Positions 46,040 to 59,083 of a stretch of DNA of 64,000 nucleotides are shown piece by piece. Source of the DNA: Paragyromitra xinjiangensis (taxonomy: Eukaryota; Ascomycota; Pezizomycetes; Pezizales; Discinaceae). The notes under the pieces are model-generated. The model saw only the letters and a program-made list of their open reading frames with translations, made no database searches and was not told the origin of the DNA. How positions within the stretch are numbered: position 1 is the first letter of the stretch; each line of letters starts with the position of its first letter. Location: assembly GCA_038503065.1 (NCBI GenBank), contig JBCAMK010000002.1, positions 2,666,001 to 2,730,000 on the forward strand, written 5' to 3'. The position numbers were made by a program, and so were the translations under genes.

Positions 46040-48991
46040 ATGGAGCCTGAAATTCACCTCACCCAGGACGGGGCAGGGACGAAGAGTCTCCCATCGGTCG
46101 CCGAAGCCGAAAAGAACCCCGTTGTTGTAAAGACTTCTTTACGGCTTAAAGAAGCTGTCGGTACTGGTCAGGTGCAAGTTAACGAGTCGACCAACGGCGC
46201 ATCAGGCACGGATGATGATGAATGGATATGGTCTAATGGGACAGTTGTCAATACAGCTGCCGATCGGGACGAGCTGCGGCATTCCACCTCAACCTCTGAC
46301 AGTGGCCAAGCAGACGGCGCCATCCGGAGCTCGGTGGAGGATCTTACTGCTGCAAATCTTACTGGCACGACCACTACACCCTTAAACCTACCCACAACCT
46401 CAGACTCAAAAATACAAGGACAGCTATCTGAGATACCCATGGAGTCAAATCCTTCAGATTTCAAGCTTGAGAATAATGATCTTCTCTCCTCCGATACCGA
46501 CAATCTGGTCTCCACACCAGTCCTAGGCTCGGGTACTAACAACACTGTCAAGATGCTCTCGGCAGAGGTTGCTGCTTCCCCTACCTCCCCAGTGAATCCT
46601 GATCTTATCCCCTCAGACGTCCCCAACTCGCTATCTCCTGAGGATTTGGCTGAGCTAGAATATCGCCCACCGACACCAATGAAGGATGATACAATTACTA
46701 AGGACTCAGTAACTCCAGTTACTCCAGCATTGCTCCAGACTCTACCGTTGCCCCAACCTCCACCAGCTCCTCCTCCGAAAGATGTTCCTCCTAAAGATAG
46801 AATTTACCTCGACCCAGCTCCCAGAACGCCAGGACCGAGCAGATCTGCTTCTGTTTCCCCGACGCGAGAGAAGGATCAAAAGTTCTCAAGGGCCCCATCC
46901 TCTGGGTCATCATCGGAAGACGATGAACCTGGTGACAACACGAAATCTGAAATCCACAATATCTTCGAGCAAAGTAACGACCATAGCTCTACGTCACTCG
47001 CGCCTTCCCCGGGCTTAAATTCACCTTCGATTAGGCATCCTATAAGAACCTCTTCACTCTCCAGTGCCAGTGGAAAAGGTTTAGATACAGCTGTGTCCCC
47101 ACACGTTCCTTCAGCTGTAACCTCAAATAGTCCACACCCAGCATCCCACCCAACACCCCCACATATTCCTGAAAAGCCGACATTCGTATCCTCACCAGTC
47201 AAGGAGACAGCCCCACAGTCTCCAGCCGGAGCACATCAACCCCCTCCTCCAGATGAAGATCTTCCTTTCGACTTCCACCGATTCCTTTCTCAACTTCGAC
47301 ATAGGTCCGCAGACCCCGTGGCCAAATTTCTCAAGAGCTTTCTTGGCGAGTTCGCAAAGAAACAATGGATGGTCCACGAGCAAGTCAAGATCGTCCACGA
47401 TTTTCTTAATTTTATATACGGTAAGATGGAAGGCTGTGAAGTCTGGCGTGATGTGGGAGATGTAGAAATGGATAATGCCCGAGAAGGCATGGAGAAGCTT
47501 GTCATGAATAGACTCTACACGCAGGCTTTCTCCCCGGCTATCACACCCCCGTTACCACCAAGTTCTGGGTCGAGACGGAATAATAGGGAAATTGACGACA
47601 GATTCCCCGGAAGGAGAGGACAGCATCAAGAAGACGTGGAGAGGGATGAAGTGTTGGCGCAGAAAGTGAGAATTTATGGATGGATTAGGGAAGAGCATCT
47701 TGATATTGGAGATACGGTGACTGGCGATAGTGGAAGGAAATTTTTGGACTTGGCGGTAAATGAGATGATCAAAATAAAGAGCTATAGGGCGCCAAGAGAT
47801 AAGGTCATTTGTGTGCTTAATTGCTGCAAGGTCATTTTCGGTGAGAACAGCAGGTTAAGACAAGCCAATGTGTGCAGACGCTGATTTAATGTTTAGGATT
47901 GTTACGGCACTCAAACAGCGATGAGAGTGCAGACAAGTTCGTTCCGCTATTGATTTATGTGGTTCTGAGAGCAAATCCGGAACATTTGGTTAGCAATGTT
48001 CAGTATATCCTGAGGTTCAGAAACCCGGATAAACTCAACGGCGAGGCAGGATACTATCTAAGCAGTTTGGTACGCTTCAAATTCCCCTTTTGACTCTATG
48101 GAAAAGCCATATCTAATCTCTATTTTCGAATAAAGATGGGTGCAATTCAGTTTATAGAGAATCTTGACCGCTCTAGCTTGACGATTACCGACGAAGAATT
48201 TGAGAAGAATGTCGAAGCCGCCGTAGCAGCCATCGCAGAAAGGCCGCCCCCTCCCCCTCCCCCGCTCCCAAGAAGGCCAAACGACAACATAGAGATTGTC
48301 TCCGAGAAGGGTCGAGGAGGCCCCTCAACTACTCCAAGGGCGTCAATGGACAAAGAAGGGCGTTTCTCAACAAGCTCCAGGGAAAGCAATGAGTCCTCCG
48401 GCGGGGAATCGGAAGAGAAGGCGGCGGTGGCTGGGTTATTAAGGACTATCCAAAGGCCATTAACCACCATCGGTCGGATATTCTCCGATGGAGAGTCAAG
48501 TTCCACACCAGCTGCGACCGCCACGGGAGGCGGACCAGCACTAACTCCTGCTCCCGGCAATACGCCTCGCGGCTCCCCGGGCGCTGAAGACAGCCTCCTG
48601 ACAGCTGTCGGAGGTCGTGGTCAGAATGGTGGTAGGCGAAGACCCGGTGGGGGTTCGTCACTCACTGCAGAGGAAGCTGCTGCACGGCAAGCTAGTGCTG
48701 AAGTTGAAGAGGCACGACGTATTCAGAGGAGAGAGCATGAAAGCGTAGTTGAGATTCTGAAGGCAATGTTCCCAGCATTGGATAAAGAAATTATTGGAGA
48801 TGTTGTTAGCATGAAGGAAGGGAGGTCGGTCTCCCCCCTTTCTTATTCCCTTGCATTGAGTTTAGTTCCATTTCATTTTGTCTCAAAGAGGTATATATCT
48901 TTAAGAAGAGGAAGGCTGAGAAAGATCTTTGGGGGGGTTTAGGGTTGGATTGGCTGTTGATGCATGTTTGGCGTTAAGCGCTGGCGGGTAG
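46040..48991 (+). CDS. VPS9: VPS9-domain guanine nucleotide exchange factor (Vps9) with CUE domain
   Basis: Four exons (46040-47840, 47897-48069, 48136-48824, 48943-48991) sum to 2712 nt, 903 aa. The first about 400 residues are acidic, Ser/Pro/Thr-rich and disordered. A helical bundle and VPS9 domain follow: DLPFDFHRFLSQLRH, KFLKSFLGEFAKKQWM, IVHDFLNFIYGKM, AREGMEKLVMNRLYTQAFSP, then KVICVLNCCKVIFG, SADKFVPLLIYVVLRANPEHLVSN and GEAGYYLSSLMGAIQFIENL. This domain loads GTP on Rab5/Vps21 on early endosomes. The C-terminal CUE domain (VEILKAMFPALDKEIIGDVVSMKEGRVGLAVDACLALSAGG) binds ubiquitin; its last helix is encoded by the 49-nt final exon, which an unspliced reading would miss. Confidence 0.93.
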
Positions 48992-51293
48992 GAGTTGGGT
49001 TTTGGCTTGGTTTTGGTAGGAATAGCTAGTTGGGCATTGTTAAGGGACAACATTTATCAGGTGCATCTAGAGTTTGGTAGCATTAATCGTTCCCCCATCC
49101 CTCATCCCATTGACCTTGTGTTCTCGCCATAAGTCTCAAGTGCTGGGGGTATTCGATTTCCTCCATTTTTCCTCATCCTTCAATACCTGGATGAGTAGAT
49201 ACAGAAACGATGAGATGACTAGGCGAATTGGCCGGGTACTTTTGGTATGTCCTGACACAGTACGGGTGTTTTTTGTTGCATGGGTTAGTTATTTATCTTG
49301 GTGCATCATTGGGGCTATTTTTTTCTTTTTTTGATTTATGTGGTGCGGGGTAAGTAATGTTCCATTATGGGATAGATCGGATAGTAAGAAGAGAGGTCTG
49401 GGTGCCAACTTAGCTATATTTAATAAATGTCGCACGGCAGATGTTAAAGAAAGAAATCATAAATTAAAGGAACGCACGACATTGAAGATCCCGCGGACAG
49501 CGCAGATCTTGTATCACTCGATCTTGACACCCGCTTTCAGTCCTTGAAGTAGGGAGGTTAAGTAGTATATTCATTGGGAAACATTACACAATTTAGGCTT
49601 AAGAATATGAGTCTTAACGAAAAGTAGGCGAGAAAATCAACTAGTTTCCTAGTTCAAAATCATGAACTATCTCCCTAGCCGGTAGCAAACCCCCCAAAAG
49701 AGCTCAGATTCAACCCGGGGCTCCAAATCTAGATACGCAAAGTATATTCCCTGAAATACGAAGCTGGAAGGGAGGATGAAGGGGAACATACCAATTACAC
49801 ACCACAGCAACCCATCAATTGCATCAAGCTATCGAGAAGAAGACACCATGACACAGGAATAAGCAAGGTATTGGAGGTAGGAAGCTTACCGTTCAAGATG
49901 ACATATACGAGATCTACCCAGGAGATTAGAGAGGGGGCGTGAAGGTTCTTTTTTTTTCGTTTTCTAGTTTTTTTATTTCCCCTTAGTTATTCGTGTGGGG
50001 GGGTTTTTTTTTACTCCTAATCACGGCCCGATGGAACCTAGAGCGGGAAACACGATTAGCCAATGGCAATCAGCTTAGAGTGAAGTATAAGCCGCAGCTC
50101 TCTGGGAAGTTGAAGCACCAGAGATTAAATCATTTGGTTGGTGTTAGGGCTAGTGATCGAATTCGCCAGGTATAACGGAAGCAGAGGAATACAGGTCCTA
50201 GTAGGCCAAGAGACAAGGTAGCGGGAAATTTTTGAGCGAGAGATGGTTGGTTTTGATTATGGTGCAGTAGAAGGAAACCTTCCAGAACGGCTGGGATAGG
50301 AGAAGCGGAGCTGATCGATCAAAACAAAATCAATCAATAGACAGCATACAACGAGTAGAAAGACGATATCTTACCGGGATAGAAGACTTAAGTTGCCTAC
50401 AGTCATAAAATCTTTTTGAATAGGAGGAGGTTTGGAGGAGCATAGGTTTTTTTTGTTCTTTTCAAGGTTTATTTTTATTTTAGTTCCTTACACCAGCCCC
50501 AAGGGACTGACGTAGAGGAAACGCCGCTGCGGTGATATGCATTCCCGAGAGACTACTCTCCAGAGAGGCTAAAGTATCTTGTTGAGATGTGAGACAAAAA
50601 GAAACAAGATCTGAAAAGCAGGGGAAAAATCAGCAATCTAGATCCAAGTAGTGCTTCGATCAATGTTAGTGATGTCTTCTCCTCGATGTCTGATGAATTG
50701 TTTGATGACATTCCTAGGTAGGAGAGGAATGTTAGAGAGGATTGAAGAAAAGTAACAAAGGACATTGATGATGGTGATGGTGATGATTGGTGGCTACTCT
50801 TCATAACTGAGGAGTTTCTTGGAGGAGAGATGAAGGAGAGAAGGAGGGGCAGAAGGAGGGGCTTTTAAAGTCGATTCTAGGAGCTGAATTTGCGCTAAGA
50901 GATACAGCATAAAGATATCAGCTCACAGCTTCTGGGCTAGGCTCTCTCTCCCTACTACCTATGGCTGCTGCCCTACGGCGCACATCAAGCTGTGCAGTAT
51001 GGGCCGATACGGCTTCTGTGCTGATTCTGTGACAATCTGGAGCTCAGTGGCGTGACCACGTCCGATCAGTTTTATCATGATATATCACTCGTGACTGTCA
51101 CGCTGTAAATTTTGGGCCCTTCTCCAGAAATGGTCTTAAAGCCATTGTTCCAGAGATAATTCCTCAGTTTTGAACTATTTATCTTCTCCACTTCTCAAGT
51201 AGAAACTCTACGATAAGAAACAAAAGCACATAAAAAGAAACTCCTTAAGAATACAATTACAGTCATCTCTCTTACTATCACCATAGATTCCCG
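48992..51293. other. 2.3-kb gene-free region
   Basis: The 3' flanks of VPS9 (+) and LEO1 (-). It contains T-rich runs near 49951-50010. The open frames are short. No repeat with clear ends was found. Confidence 0.5.
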
Positions 51294-52861
51294 CTACTCA
51301 TCATCCTCATCATCATCATCATCCACGACCCTCCTTCTCTTTCCAGCTCTCCCGCCTCCCCTATTCCTTCCACCCCTCTCATCATCTGTAAACTCAGCTT
51401 CGTCTTCCTCGTCTTCCTCTTCAGGTTCCTCCCTCCGTTTCTTTTGTGAAGGTGCCTTCCTCCTCCTTCTGTTATCGTCACTTTCATCCTCCTCTGAGCT
51501 CTCCATGACCTCTTCATCATCGCTCCCTTGCACGAAATCATCCTCGAGGTCATACTCATCTTCCTTGCTCTTCCGAAGACCTCCGGTAATTGGAGGAGAT
51601 TCACGCTTTGACCGGGTTCCGCCAGCACGAGGTGTGTATTTTTGTCCACGGGGCTCATTGTTTCCACCAGCTGCGCCACCACGAGCACGGCGCTGTTGAT
51701 TCTCAAGTTTCTTAGCAGCTCGCTCTTTTTCGCGGGAGACGCGCTCTGCCTCTTTACGCTCTGCTTCAGGGTCGCGCATGTCTGTCATCTCGATCGACGG
51801 TTGACCGCGGCTTCTGCCACCACGAGCTGCTTGAGCAGCGGCCAGTTGCTCATGGAGACGGCTGACGGCTTCCATATTGGCCTGAGAGGCGCCAGTGGGG
51901 ATAACGTTGAGCGATTGAGTAGCGTGACCGAGAAAGCGGAGCATTCCTGCAGACTCATGCGGGGTGAGAAGATAGGTATGAGAGTCTTGTGACGAGTCAT
52001 ACTTCTCTGGTGTTTTGTGGGATGGGGCGAGAGGTTTGGAAGTGAGGTCGTAGAGGTTAGGGGAGGAAGCAATTTGAAGTGAGAGTGATCCATCAGACCA
52101 GCGTATTACGCGTGCGTTGGATTGGAGGACAGAGGGATCGACGGGAGATTTTCGGACGCGAATGGTGGTCGTTGCAGCGGTGTAGGGAGAGGTCATAGAG
52201 TCGGGGGTGACAAGGTTTTTGAGGGTAAAGTTTTCAGGGTAGAAAATTTGGGGTTGGAGAGCGATTAGAGAGGGAATACGGAGAAGATAGAGGTCATCAT
52301 TTCCAGGATTTGGCACAGGATGCCGGGGAAGAGAGACATCAATACTTCGGTAAATCCTCTCAGGCTCGTGATCTGCCTCATCAATCTCGGGGGTGCCCTC
52401 GAGTTCATGGTCGCTAAGTTCCTTACTGCGACAGCGAATAGCTCACGTTAACCACAATTTCACACGCCAGTGATGTTAAAAACTTACGGCTTCGGAGCTT
52501 CATCGTCACTGTCATCTCCAAATAATCCCTTGTCGTCATCGTCATCGTCTTCACCCTCTGCATCCTCATCTGCGGCTCCGTCTCCGTTGGTCCCGACCTT
52601 GCGAGAGCGCTTGCGAACACCGGCGTCTTCGTCGTCGTCCTCATCACCATCTTCATCCCGGTTTTGGGCCGACTCATTGTCTGAACCGAACATTTGGTCA
52701 TACTTGTTTCCCGTAGGTCTCTCGGGGGAGATTGGCGACCCTTCCGCGTCGGGGGAAGGGGCTGTTGCAGATTCTGTGATCATGGGCAATGATTAGCTAA
52801 GGGTTTGAAGTAACGTGACATGAGGAATTCCTGGCTACCTGGTGAAGACATTGAGATTTTA
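51294..52861 (-). CDS. LEO1: Paf1 complex subunit Leo1
   Basis: Three exons (52861-52849, 52773-52488, 52425-51294) sum to 1431 nt, 476 aa. The start codon sits in a 13-nt first exon (MSSP). An acidic N-terminus (runs of Asp/Glu, GLFGDDSDDEAP) precedes the Leo1 core: RIYRSIDVSLPRHPVPNPGN, DLYLLRIPSLIALQPQIFYPENF, TIRVRKSPVDPSVLQSNARV, IRWSDGSLSLQI and YLLTPHESAGMLRFLGHATQSLN. The C-terminus is Arg/Glu-rich and ends in an acidic run. Leo1 binds Paf1 and works in RNA polymerase II elongation and H2B ubiquitination-linked histone marks. Length and both charged tails are normal for the family. Confidence 0.93.
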
Positions 52862-53847
52862 GAGTAGCGGAGGCGCGAGTGGAAAAGTGGGCTATCGGGA
52901 AATGGATGGATAGGATATGAGGTAGAAGAGGAACCCGCGAATTCAACGCGGCTCTAGCTTTCGGCGGCGGACAAACTCAGTCATGGGTGTAATCTCATCA
53001 GATTAGATCCCCGGATGCAAGGGGATCAAATACACGCCCTTGGCGGCTGCTTTGAGTCCAGACGCCAATTAAGTCCCGAGGAACCTAGTCCCCTCGTGCA
53101 ACTTCCCGCATATCCCTAACCAAATCCGGCTACAAGGGCTTCTGTTACTCGACTGTAACTGGATGGTAACTCTTGACAACGGACCGTCCAGGATTTCACG
53201 ATCTCGGAGGAGAAAACAAAACAAGGCAGGCTGCGTTGGACCAACCAGCGTCCGAGCTTACTGGACGTTTCCCCGCCAGCTCCACGTCCTCCACCGTCCA
53301 TTGAGTGCAGGTTTATTTTGGCGTATTTTCCGCTGACGCCTATCCTGCTTGCCTGCCTCCTCCCTTCTGAAGACTTCTGCCCTGTTGCTGCCCGCCCTCC
53401 CTTCCCTCTCAGCCTACCTCTGCTATTGACATCTCTCCCATCTCTCCGCCTGTTAACACTCTGCAAATACTCGTCTGTTATTACTCATTCCATCCCATTC
53501 CGTTTTGTTCGTTGGTTCGCCCACTGCACCTGACTCCGCGACCCACAGCCGTCACCAGCCATCAATCAGCATCCCCCTCAAGGATCTGACTTAACAACGC
53601 CAATTCCACCCTCCATCACACTACATTCCCATACTCCCTCTACATTCCCACTTAGCCGGACTCCATCCACCCTAGCTAGCGTAGATTGTTTGTTGCTGTT
53701 TATATTGTTGTCGGTGATCGATTGATCCTGCCAGAATGTCGGACCAGGCGAGAATTTCATATATGACGAAGGAGCAACTAGGTACATCTATATATTCTCC
53801 TTCTTCCCGTTGTTCAAATTTCCTATTTGTCTCATCAGGTCCATAAG
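52862..53847. promoter_or_regulatory. shared upstream region of LEO1 and the LIM-domain gene
   Basis: A 986-bp divergent intergenic region. The half next to the LIM gene (53330-53700) is pyrimidine-rich and looks like a long 5' leader, ending in a small upstream open frame (listed separately). Confidence 0.45.
53736..53846 (+). other. possible uORF in the LIM-gene leader
   Basis: ATG at 53736 opens a 36-codon frame starting MSDQARISYMTKEQL. Its TAA (53844-53846) ends one base before the likely main ATG at 53848. A GT at 53782 and the CAG at 53838 could be an intron, but that splice gives the wrong phase for the main frame. A uORF is therefore preferred over an upstream coding exon. Confidence 0.4.
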
Positions 53848-56175
53848 ATGCATCGGAGCCACGAAATGAAACGGCTAACGCCCGTGTCTGCAGAAACCTA
53901 CTTGTCTGACTTACGATCTAATCGTCCTCAGCGGCCTAGTGGGGCTCGTCCTCTGTCCACTGCTACTAAATCTCGATGGGCTCCCCAGACCTCTGTCAGT
54001 CTTATGGATGCTGCCCCATCGGTGATCGAACCTAGATTACACCCATCTCCTCCTCGTCCTGGACCACCGCTAAAACCGTCTTCCTCGCCTTTGGCAAAGA
54101 CAACTGATGACATCAACCGACGAGATAGCTGGTTACTCCGAAGGAACTCACATAAACGCAGCAATACTTTTTCTACACCGTCCATTGCTTCGTCAATATT
54201 ACCTTCTTCACGGACAGGAACGCCAACGCCATCAGCATCAACACCAACGCCACCAGTAGCGGTGCCGGCACCAGTACCAACAGCAGATGAGAAGGAGATG
54301 GGATGGGATGGGAAGGATTTACAGGAAGGTCGTATGGGAGATACACCTCCAAAAAAGCGTGAATCGTTGGAAAAGGGTGATACTCCTCCTAAAAGGAGTA
54401 ACTCGTTGAAAAAGCAGACGTCATTTAGTTTCCGAGATTTTTCAAAATTTGCTGTCCGTCACGAGAGATCTGGCTCTTCGTCGTCTGCATCAACGTCATC
54501 TTCTACTTCGTCAGCTATTACCAAAAAGACTGTATCATGGGCTTTGCCTTCACTCTCTCGACCCAACTCCCCACCCCCAGTAGTCATGCCGCCAACTCAT
54601 CCGCCGCCAAAATCTGCAACGCCACTGATTGAGGAAGAATTGACTTCACATTTTCGATCTCTGCCTCCAGCGCCGTTACCAGTTGTAGCTCCTCTGAGGA
54701 TAAACAAGTCTCCAGTTGCAGGTCGACCAGTATCGAGGTCAGTTCCAAGGGAGTCTTTAGATAAATTGCCAATTGTCCCTGAGACATCACCTACGTACCC
54801 TGTACGCAAAGAGTCCTCAGTACGGACAGCACCAATTTTTTCATCACCTGGAAGACGCGCATACATCGACCCACACAAAAAGGAACCAACACAGCACAAC
54901 AAGGTCCGTTATACGACGAACCCCGTCCCGTTGCCGTCACCACCGATGTCAGGTTCAGAGGAAGAAGATGCAGAGGCGGAAGCACTGAAGGAACTTGGAA
55001 GGCGGCCATTGCCGAAGGCGGGCAGCGGTAGCGGTAGTAGCGGTAGTCCCACTATTGGGCGAACTCCACAAGAAGCAGAGAACCTAAGAAGAAACAGGGC
55101 AAAATATGGAGCTCAAGTGCAGCCTCCTCCACCACCTGTAATAGGTCTTGTCACCTTGCCCACACCTCCCCCAACTGCTTCCAGTACTACAACTGCAAGC
55201 AAGATGCCAATTATTCCTACAATATCCCTCCCAGATGAAGATGAGGGGCCAAGGGTTCCAGTACCGATTATCAATCTACCAGATGATGATTTTTCCAAAG
55301 ATAAGAAACCAGCTTCACCAATACCGTCAATATCGTTTCCAGGTGAATCGTCTTCGAAACCAAGGGAAACACCAAGAGACATACCGAGAGGGGACTCTTC
55401 AAGGAGGCCACTTCCAACCCCACGAGCAAACGCCAAACCTCCATCATCTAACTACTCTTCCGGCAGCTCCAGTTCTAGCTCTGGTGGTTACATCAACTCC
55501 CGTGGCCCTACTGCATCTTGTTCATACTGCCGAACACCTATCGAAGGTCGTGTTGTTTCCGCTTCATCCATACGTTTCCACCCTGAATGTTTCCGCTGTG
55601 ACCACTGTCACACGCGCCTTGAGCATGTTGGCTTCTTCCCTGAGCCCGAGGAAAGCAGGAAGAAGCGTCTTGAGGCCGGAGGTGCAGAAGCCGAAAGGGG
55701 TGGAAAGATTAGGTTCTATTGTCATCTGGACTTTCATGAGCTATTCTCGCCAAGATGTAGGAGTTGTAAGACACCTATCGAGGGTGAGGTTGTTGTGGCT
55801 TGTGGTGGAACTTGGCATGCTGGCCATTTCTTCTGCGCAGAGTGTGGCGATCCGTTTAACGCCGAATCACGCTTTGTAGAGAAGGATGGATATGCATGGT
55901 GTGTTGGATGCTACCAGAAGCGGTATAGCGGGAAGTGTAAGAAGTGCAAGAGGCCAGTAACGGAGACAGTTGTTAAGGCGCTTGGTGGCGAGTGGCATGA
56001 AGAATGTTTCTGTTGCACTGTAAGTTTGCCTTCACTTATTGCTGTGGTATCAGAGGTTGATTTGGAATAGGAATGTGGAAAAACCTTCGACGACGGACGA
56101 TTCTTCATCAGAGGTAGGGGAGGGAACGAGATCCCGGTTTGTGTTGGATGTGAAGAAAGGAGATTGAAATTGTGA
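53848..56175 (+). CDS. three-LIM-domain protein (paxillin-like)
   Basis: Two exons (53848-56019, 56071-56175) sum to 2277 nt, 758 aa. About 550 disordered Ser/Pro-rich residues start with TPVSAETYLSDLRSNRPQRP, an LD-like motif shared with fungal LIM/paxillin-type proteins. Three LIM zinc domains fill 558-758: CSYCRTPIEGRVVSA, HPECFRCDHC; CRSCKTPIEGEVVVACG, HAGHFFCAEC, CVGCY; CKKCKRPVTETVVKALGG, HEECFCCTEC, CVGCEERRLKL. LIM1 has an Arg/Lys/Glu-rich insert before its last Cys. The last finger is completed only after the 51-nt intron is removed. Such proteins link Rho-type signalling, actin and polarity sites; a role in septation or polarised growth is inferred. An unseen upstream exon cannot be excluded. 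Confidence 0.85.
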
Positions 56176-57800
56176 GGGTTTGGGTATCTAGTGTGGGCCA
56201 GGTGAGTAAGATCACAATTGGTAAGTATCTGTACGAATTTATGACTTTACTTTGTGGTTTGTTTTTATATCTCTCGGGATTATCTGGAGTACCTGTATCT
56301 TTTTACGGAAACGGAAAGGGAAGGGAGTATCATATGGCAGCATAGATAAAGGCGATATTTGCGTTGATTTTTGGTTTATTGCATCATCTGTTTTGGACTC
56401 TGGCTTTTTTGCGTTATTTACTTCTGTCTGTTTTGGGCTTGTTTCAATATTTTGATTTATTTCCATTATTCCGTTTTTATCTTAACGCAACTATTTTTTT
56501 TAGCTTATTCTTATTCTTTTCTTTGTCTTGGGGTGTGAAGGGGGGTGAAGGGGGGAAAGCGATGATTGCATGTGTCGATCGGGAATGTTTGAGTATATTT
56601 ATGTGAGGATATGAGGATATGAACACGGAGGGACGGTAAGTGATGGAGATATGGTTTGTGAGATTGCATATCCTCTCATGTTGGCGGAGAGAGTTCGTCA
56701 TCGTCGGGAAAATGGATATTGATAAATGAAAAGAGAAAAATAAAAATGATTTTACGGGATTTTGGGATTTTAGAATTGCAAGCTTGATGGGCGAGGATGG
56801 GGCAATATTGTGGCGGCTACGAAGTATCTCTAGGAGCGGTACTTAGAAGGGTCCGAGACGCTGTTTCGTAGGATGAATACCCTCTCAGGGTCTATCCTTT
56901 TTTAGCTAGTATTTTCTGGTTATAATAAACTCATTATTAAAAAAAGAAAAGAAAAAAAGACGCTGTATTTGAATTTAGTCATAAGGTGTCACTCGGACTA
57001 GGCATCAATGTGGTTTAGACCAAATCTAGGGCAAGCAGTTTTAAGAATTAGCATTACAAAGATTTATTTGTTGGGTCTAAGGTAGGCCATACAAGATATT
57101 GGTACAGAGTAAACCTTTAACTGGCTAGATGTGTTGGATAGATGAGAGAAAAAATCATCATGAATTAATATAATATACCTTTGCTGCCAAATCCACCTTC
57201 CTAGTGCTTCCTCCCAGTGGTAACACACGGGTAGCCCCTAGTGGTGAATTTTGTGTAGTATTTGCTGTGTCCGCTGACTATTGCGGTCACTCGATGCTAC
57301 GATTTCAGGTAAGCTATATCCTTTCAGCCGTGGTATTTCTCTAGGATTTAGGAAGCCGCGGTTCGAAGCGCAGGAAGGAAAGGCTAAACTAGCGAGGATC
57401 TGAACACCAAAACCAAACCTATCTCTAGAATCTTGCTGGGGGCTGACAGGGCGAAGGGCGAAGCGTTAACTACCACACCACTTTTTTTGCCGTCATGTTC
57501 GTTTCTTAATTTACTACTTTTTGAATGGAACGGGAGAAGTCTGGTCCTAGATAAAACAGGGCGGGATGAGTAACGATTACTAATTGAAAATAAGGAATGA
57601 GGCTGGAAAAATTACTAAGACCGCCTTTCTAAAGGTACGTCGGTGACTGAGTAAAGCAGGAAAAGGGAAAAGAATGTCAAATGGGTGGAAGGAATATTTG
57701 TTTTGTTGAAGGAATTGTGTGGTTGATTTGGTAATCTATTTTGTTATTTCATTTGTTAAAGTTATTGTGTTTTTGGTGGTTGGTTATTTGGTTAAGTTTA
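56176..57800. other. 1.6-kb gene-free region
   Basis: The 3' flank of the LIM gene, T-rich at 56380-56520 on the plus strand, running to the TA duplication of the transposable element. A tRNA-like A-box/B-box pair near 57400-57490 (-) does not fold well and is not called. Confidence 0.5.
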
Positions 57801-58032
57801 CGGCGGCCTATAGCGACCATCCCGCCATAATTCAAAAAGTCAAAATCCGAACTCAGCCCTCAAAAAAAAAACTCCAAATCAATAGCAGAGATAGGGTGAG
57901 CTTTAAACTCATACAAGGAACCTCCCTGAGACTTGATGGCCCTTAGGAACCTGTTCTTTGCCCTAAATACTAGTAGTGAGGGTAGTGATCGGTATTTCGA
58001 GAAAGAAACCCTAACCCTATGAACTTAGCGAA
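57801..58032. repeat. left terminal inverted repeat (232 bp)
   Basis: Starts CGGCGGCCTATAGCGACC and ends CTTAGCGAA. It matches the reverse complement of 59084-59309 over its whole length, with about 90% identity and a few small indels. It contains AAACCCTAACCCTAT. Confidence 0.9.
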
Positions 58033-58185
58033 AGGTACATGTCACTGTCATCAGAAATCATTGCACAAATCGGAAAGGTACAAAGCCCCGTCATCACTAA
58101 ACTCACAGCTCAACAAATGTCAGAACTCGCTGTTCTGACCTTTGGTTCGCGCACCTGAGTGAGAACCTGTGAACCTACTAAAGCG

Positions 58186-58252
58186 TGCCTGCCTGCCTGC
58201 CTGCCTGCCTACTTGCCTGCCTGCCTGCCTGCCTGCCTGCCTGCTTGCCTGT
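58186..58252. repeat. (TGCC)n microsatellite
   Basis: About 16 tetranucleotide units with a few interruptions, inside the long-TIR element. Confidence 0.92.
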
Positions 58253-59083
58253 CTATTGGCTGCCCTATTGGCTGCCTAGGAGACGCCTATTTAGACTCCA
58301 ATTCAGGCACCTATTCGCTGCTAAAGCCCGCACGCTAAAACCTCTGGAGTTGATTGTTGATTTCCGTCAATTGACCCAAATTGGCCGATATACTAGTAGG
58401 AAAGGGACCAAACAGCAGGACAAATGTCCATACTTGCATCAACAGAATCAGAAATGTGTGTGCTGTTGTCGTCACTCTGCATTGCAAAAATCGTAAAGGT
58501 ACAAAGGTCCGTCGCCACAGAGCTCACAGAGCTGCAAGTAAGCCAAACTCACTGTTTCAGGCAGCAGGTCCCATGTCGAACCTTGCATAGCAAAAATCTT
58601 CAAAATACATCCCACTGTCATCAAGAAGCATTGCAATAATCGGAAAGGTACAAAGTCCTGTCGTCATAAAACTCATAGTGTCATTTCTAGGTGCAAGTAC
58701 TTGCCAATTTGCAGTCAAAGTCACTGCTTATTTCGAGGCCTATTCGCTGCCAATTAGGAGCTTTATTTGGAGCTTATTCAGCGCCGTGTCGTGTGAAGAG
58801 GAGCTGGTTCCAAGTCACCCATTTCACGCAATCGCGAGAAATCAGCCACAGCAGGGAGGATTGACCTACAGCAGATCCACTGTCTTGGAGTGCATAGTAA
58901 AAATCGTAAATATACAAGTTGCTGTCGCTAGAGTGCATGAAGAAATTCGCATATCTACCCTTCTATTGTCTAATCTATTGCCTATATATGTACATTCAGC
59001 AGTCGCTTTAGAGTTAGAGTTAGTGTTTGGCAGGCTGCTCGGACATTGAGTCAAGCGCCATTTGGCAGCTGATTCGGAGGCTG

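Noticed and set aside
57395..57495. tRNA-like A-box and B-box words on the minus strand
   Set aside because: The T-arm and acceptor stem do not pair, so no cloverleaf can be drawn.
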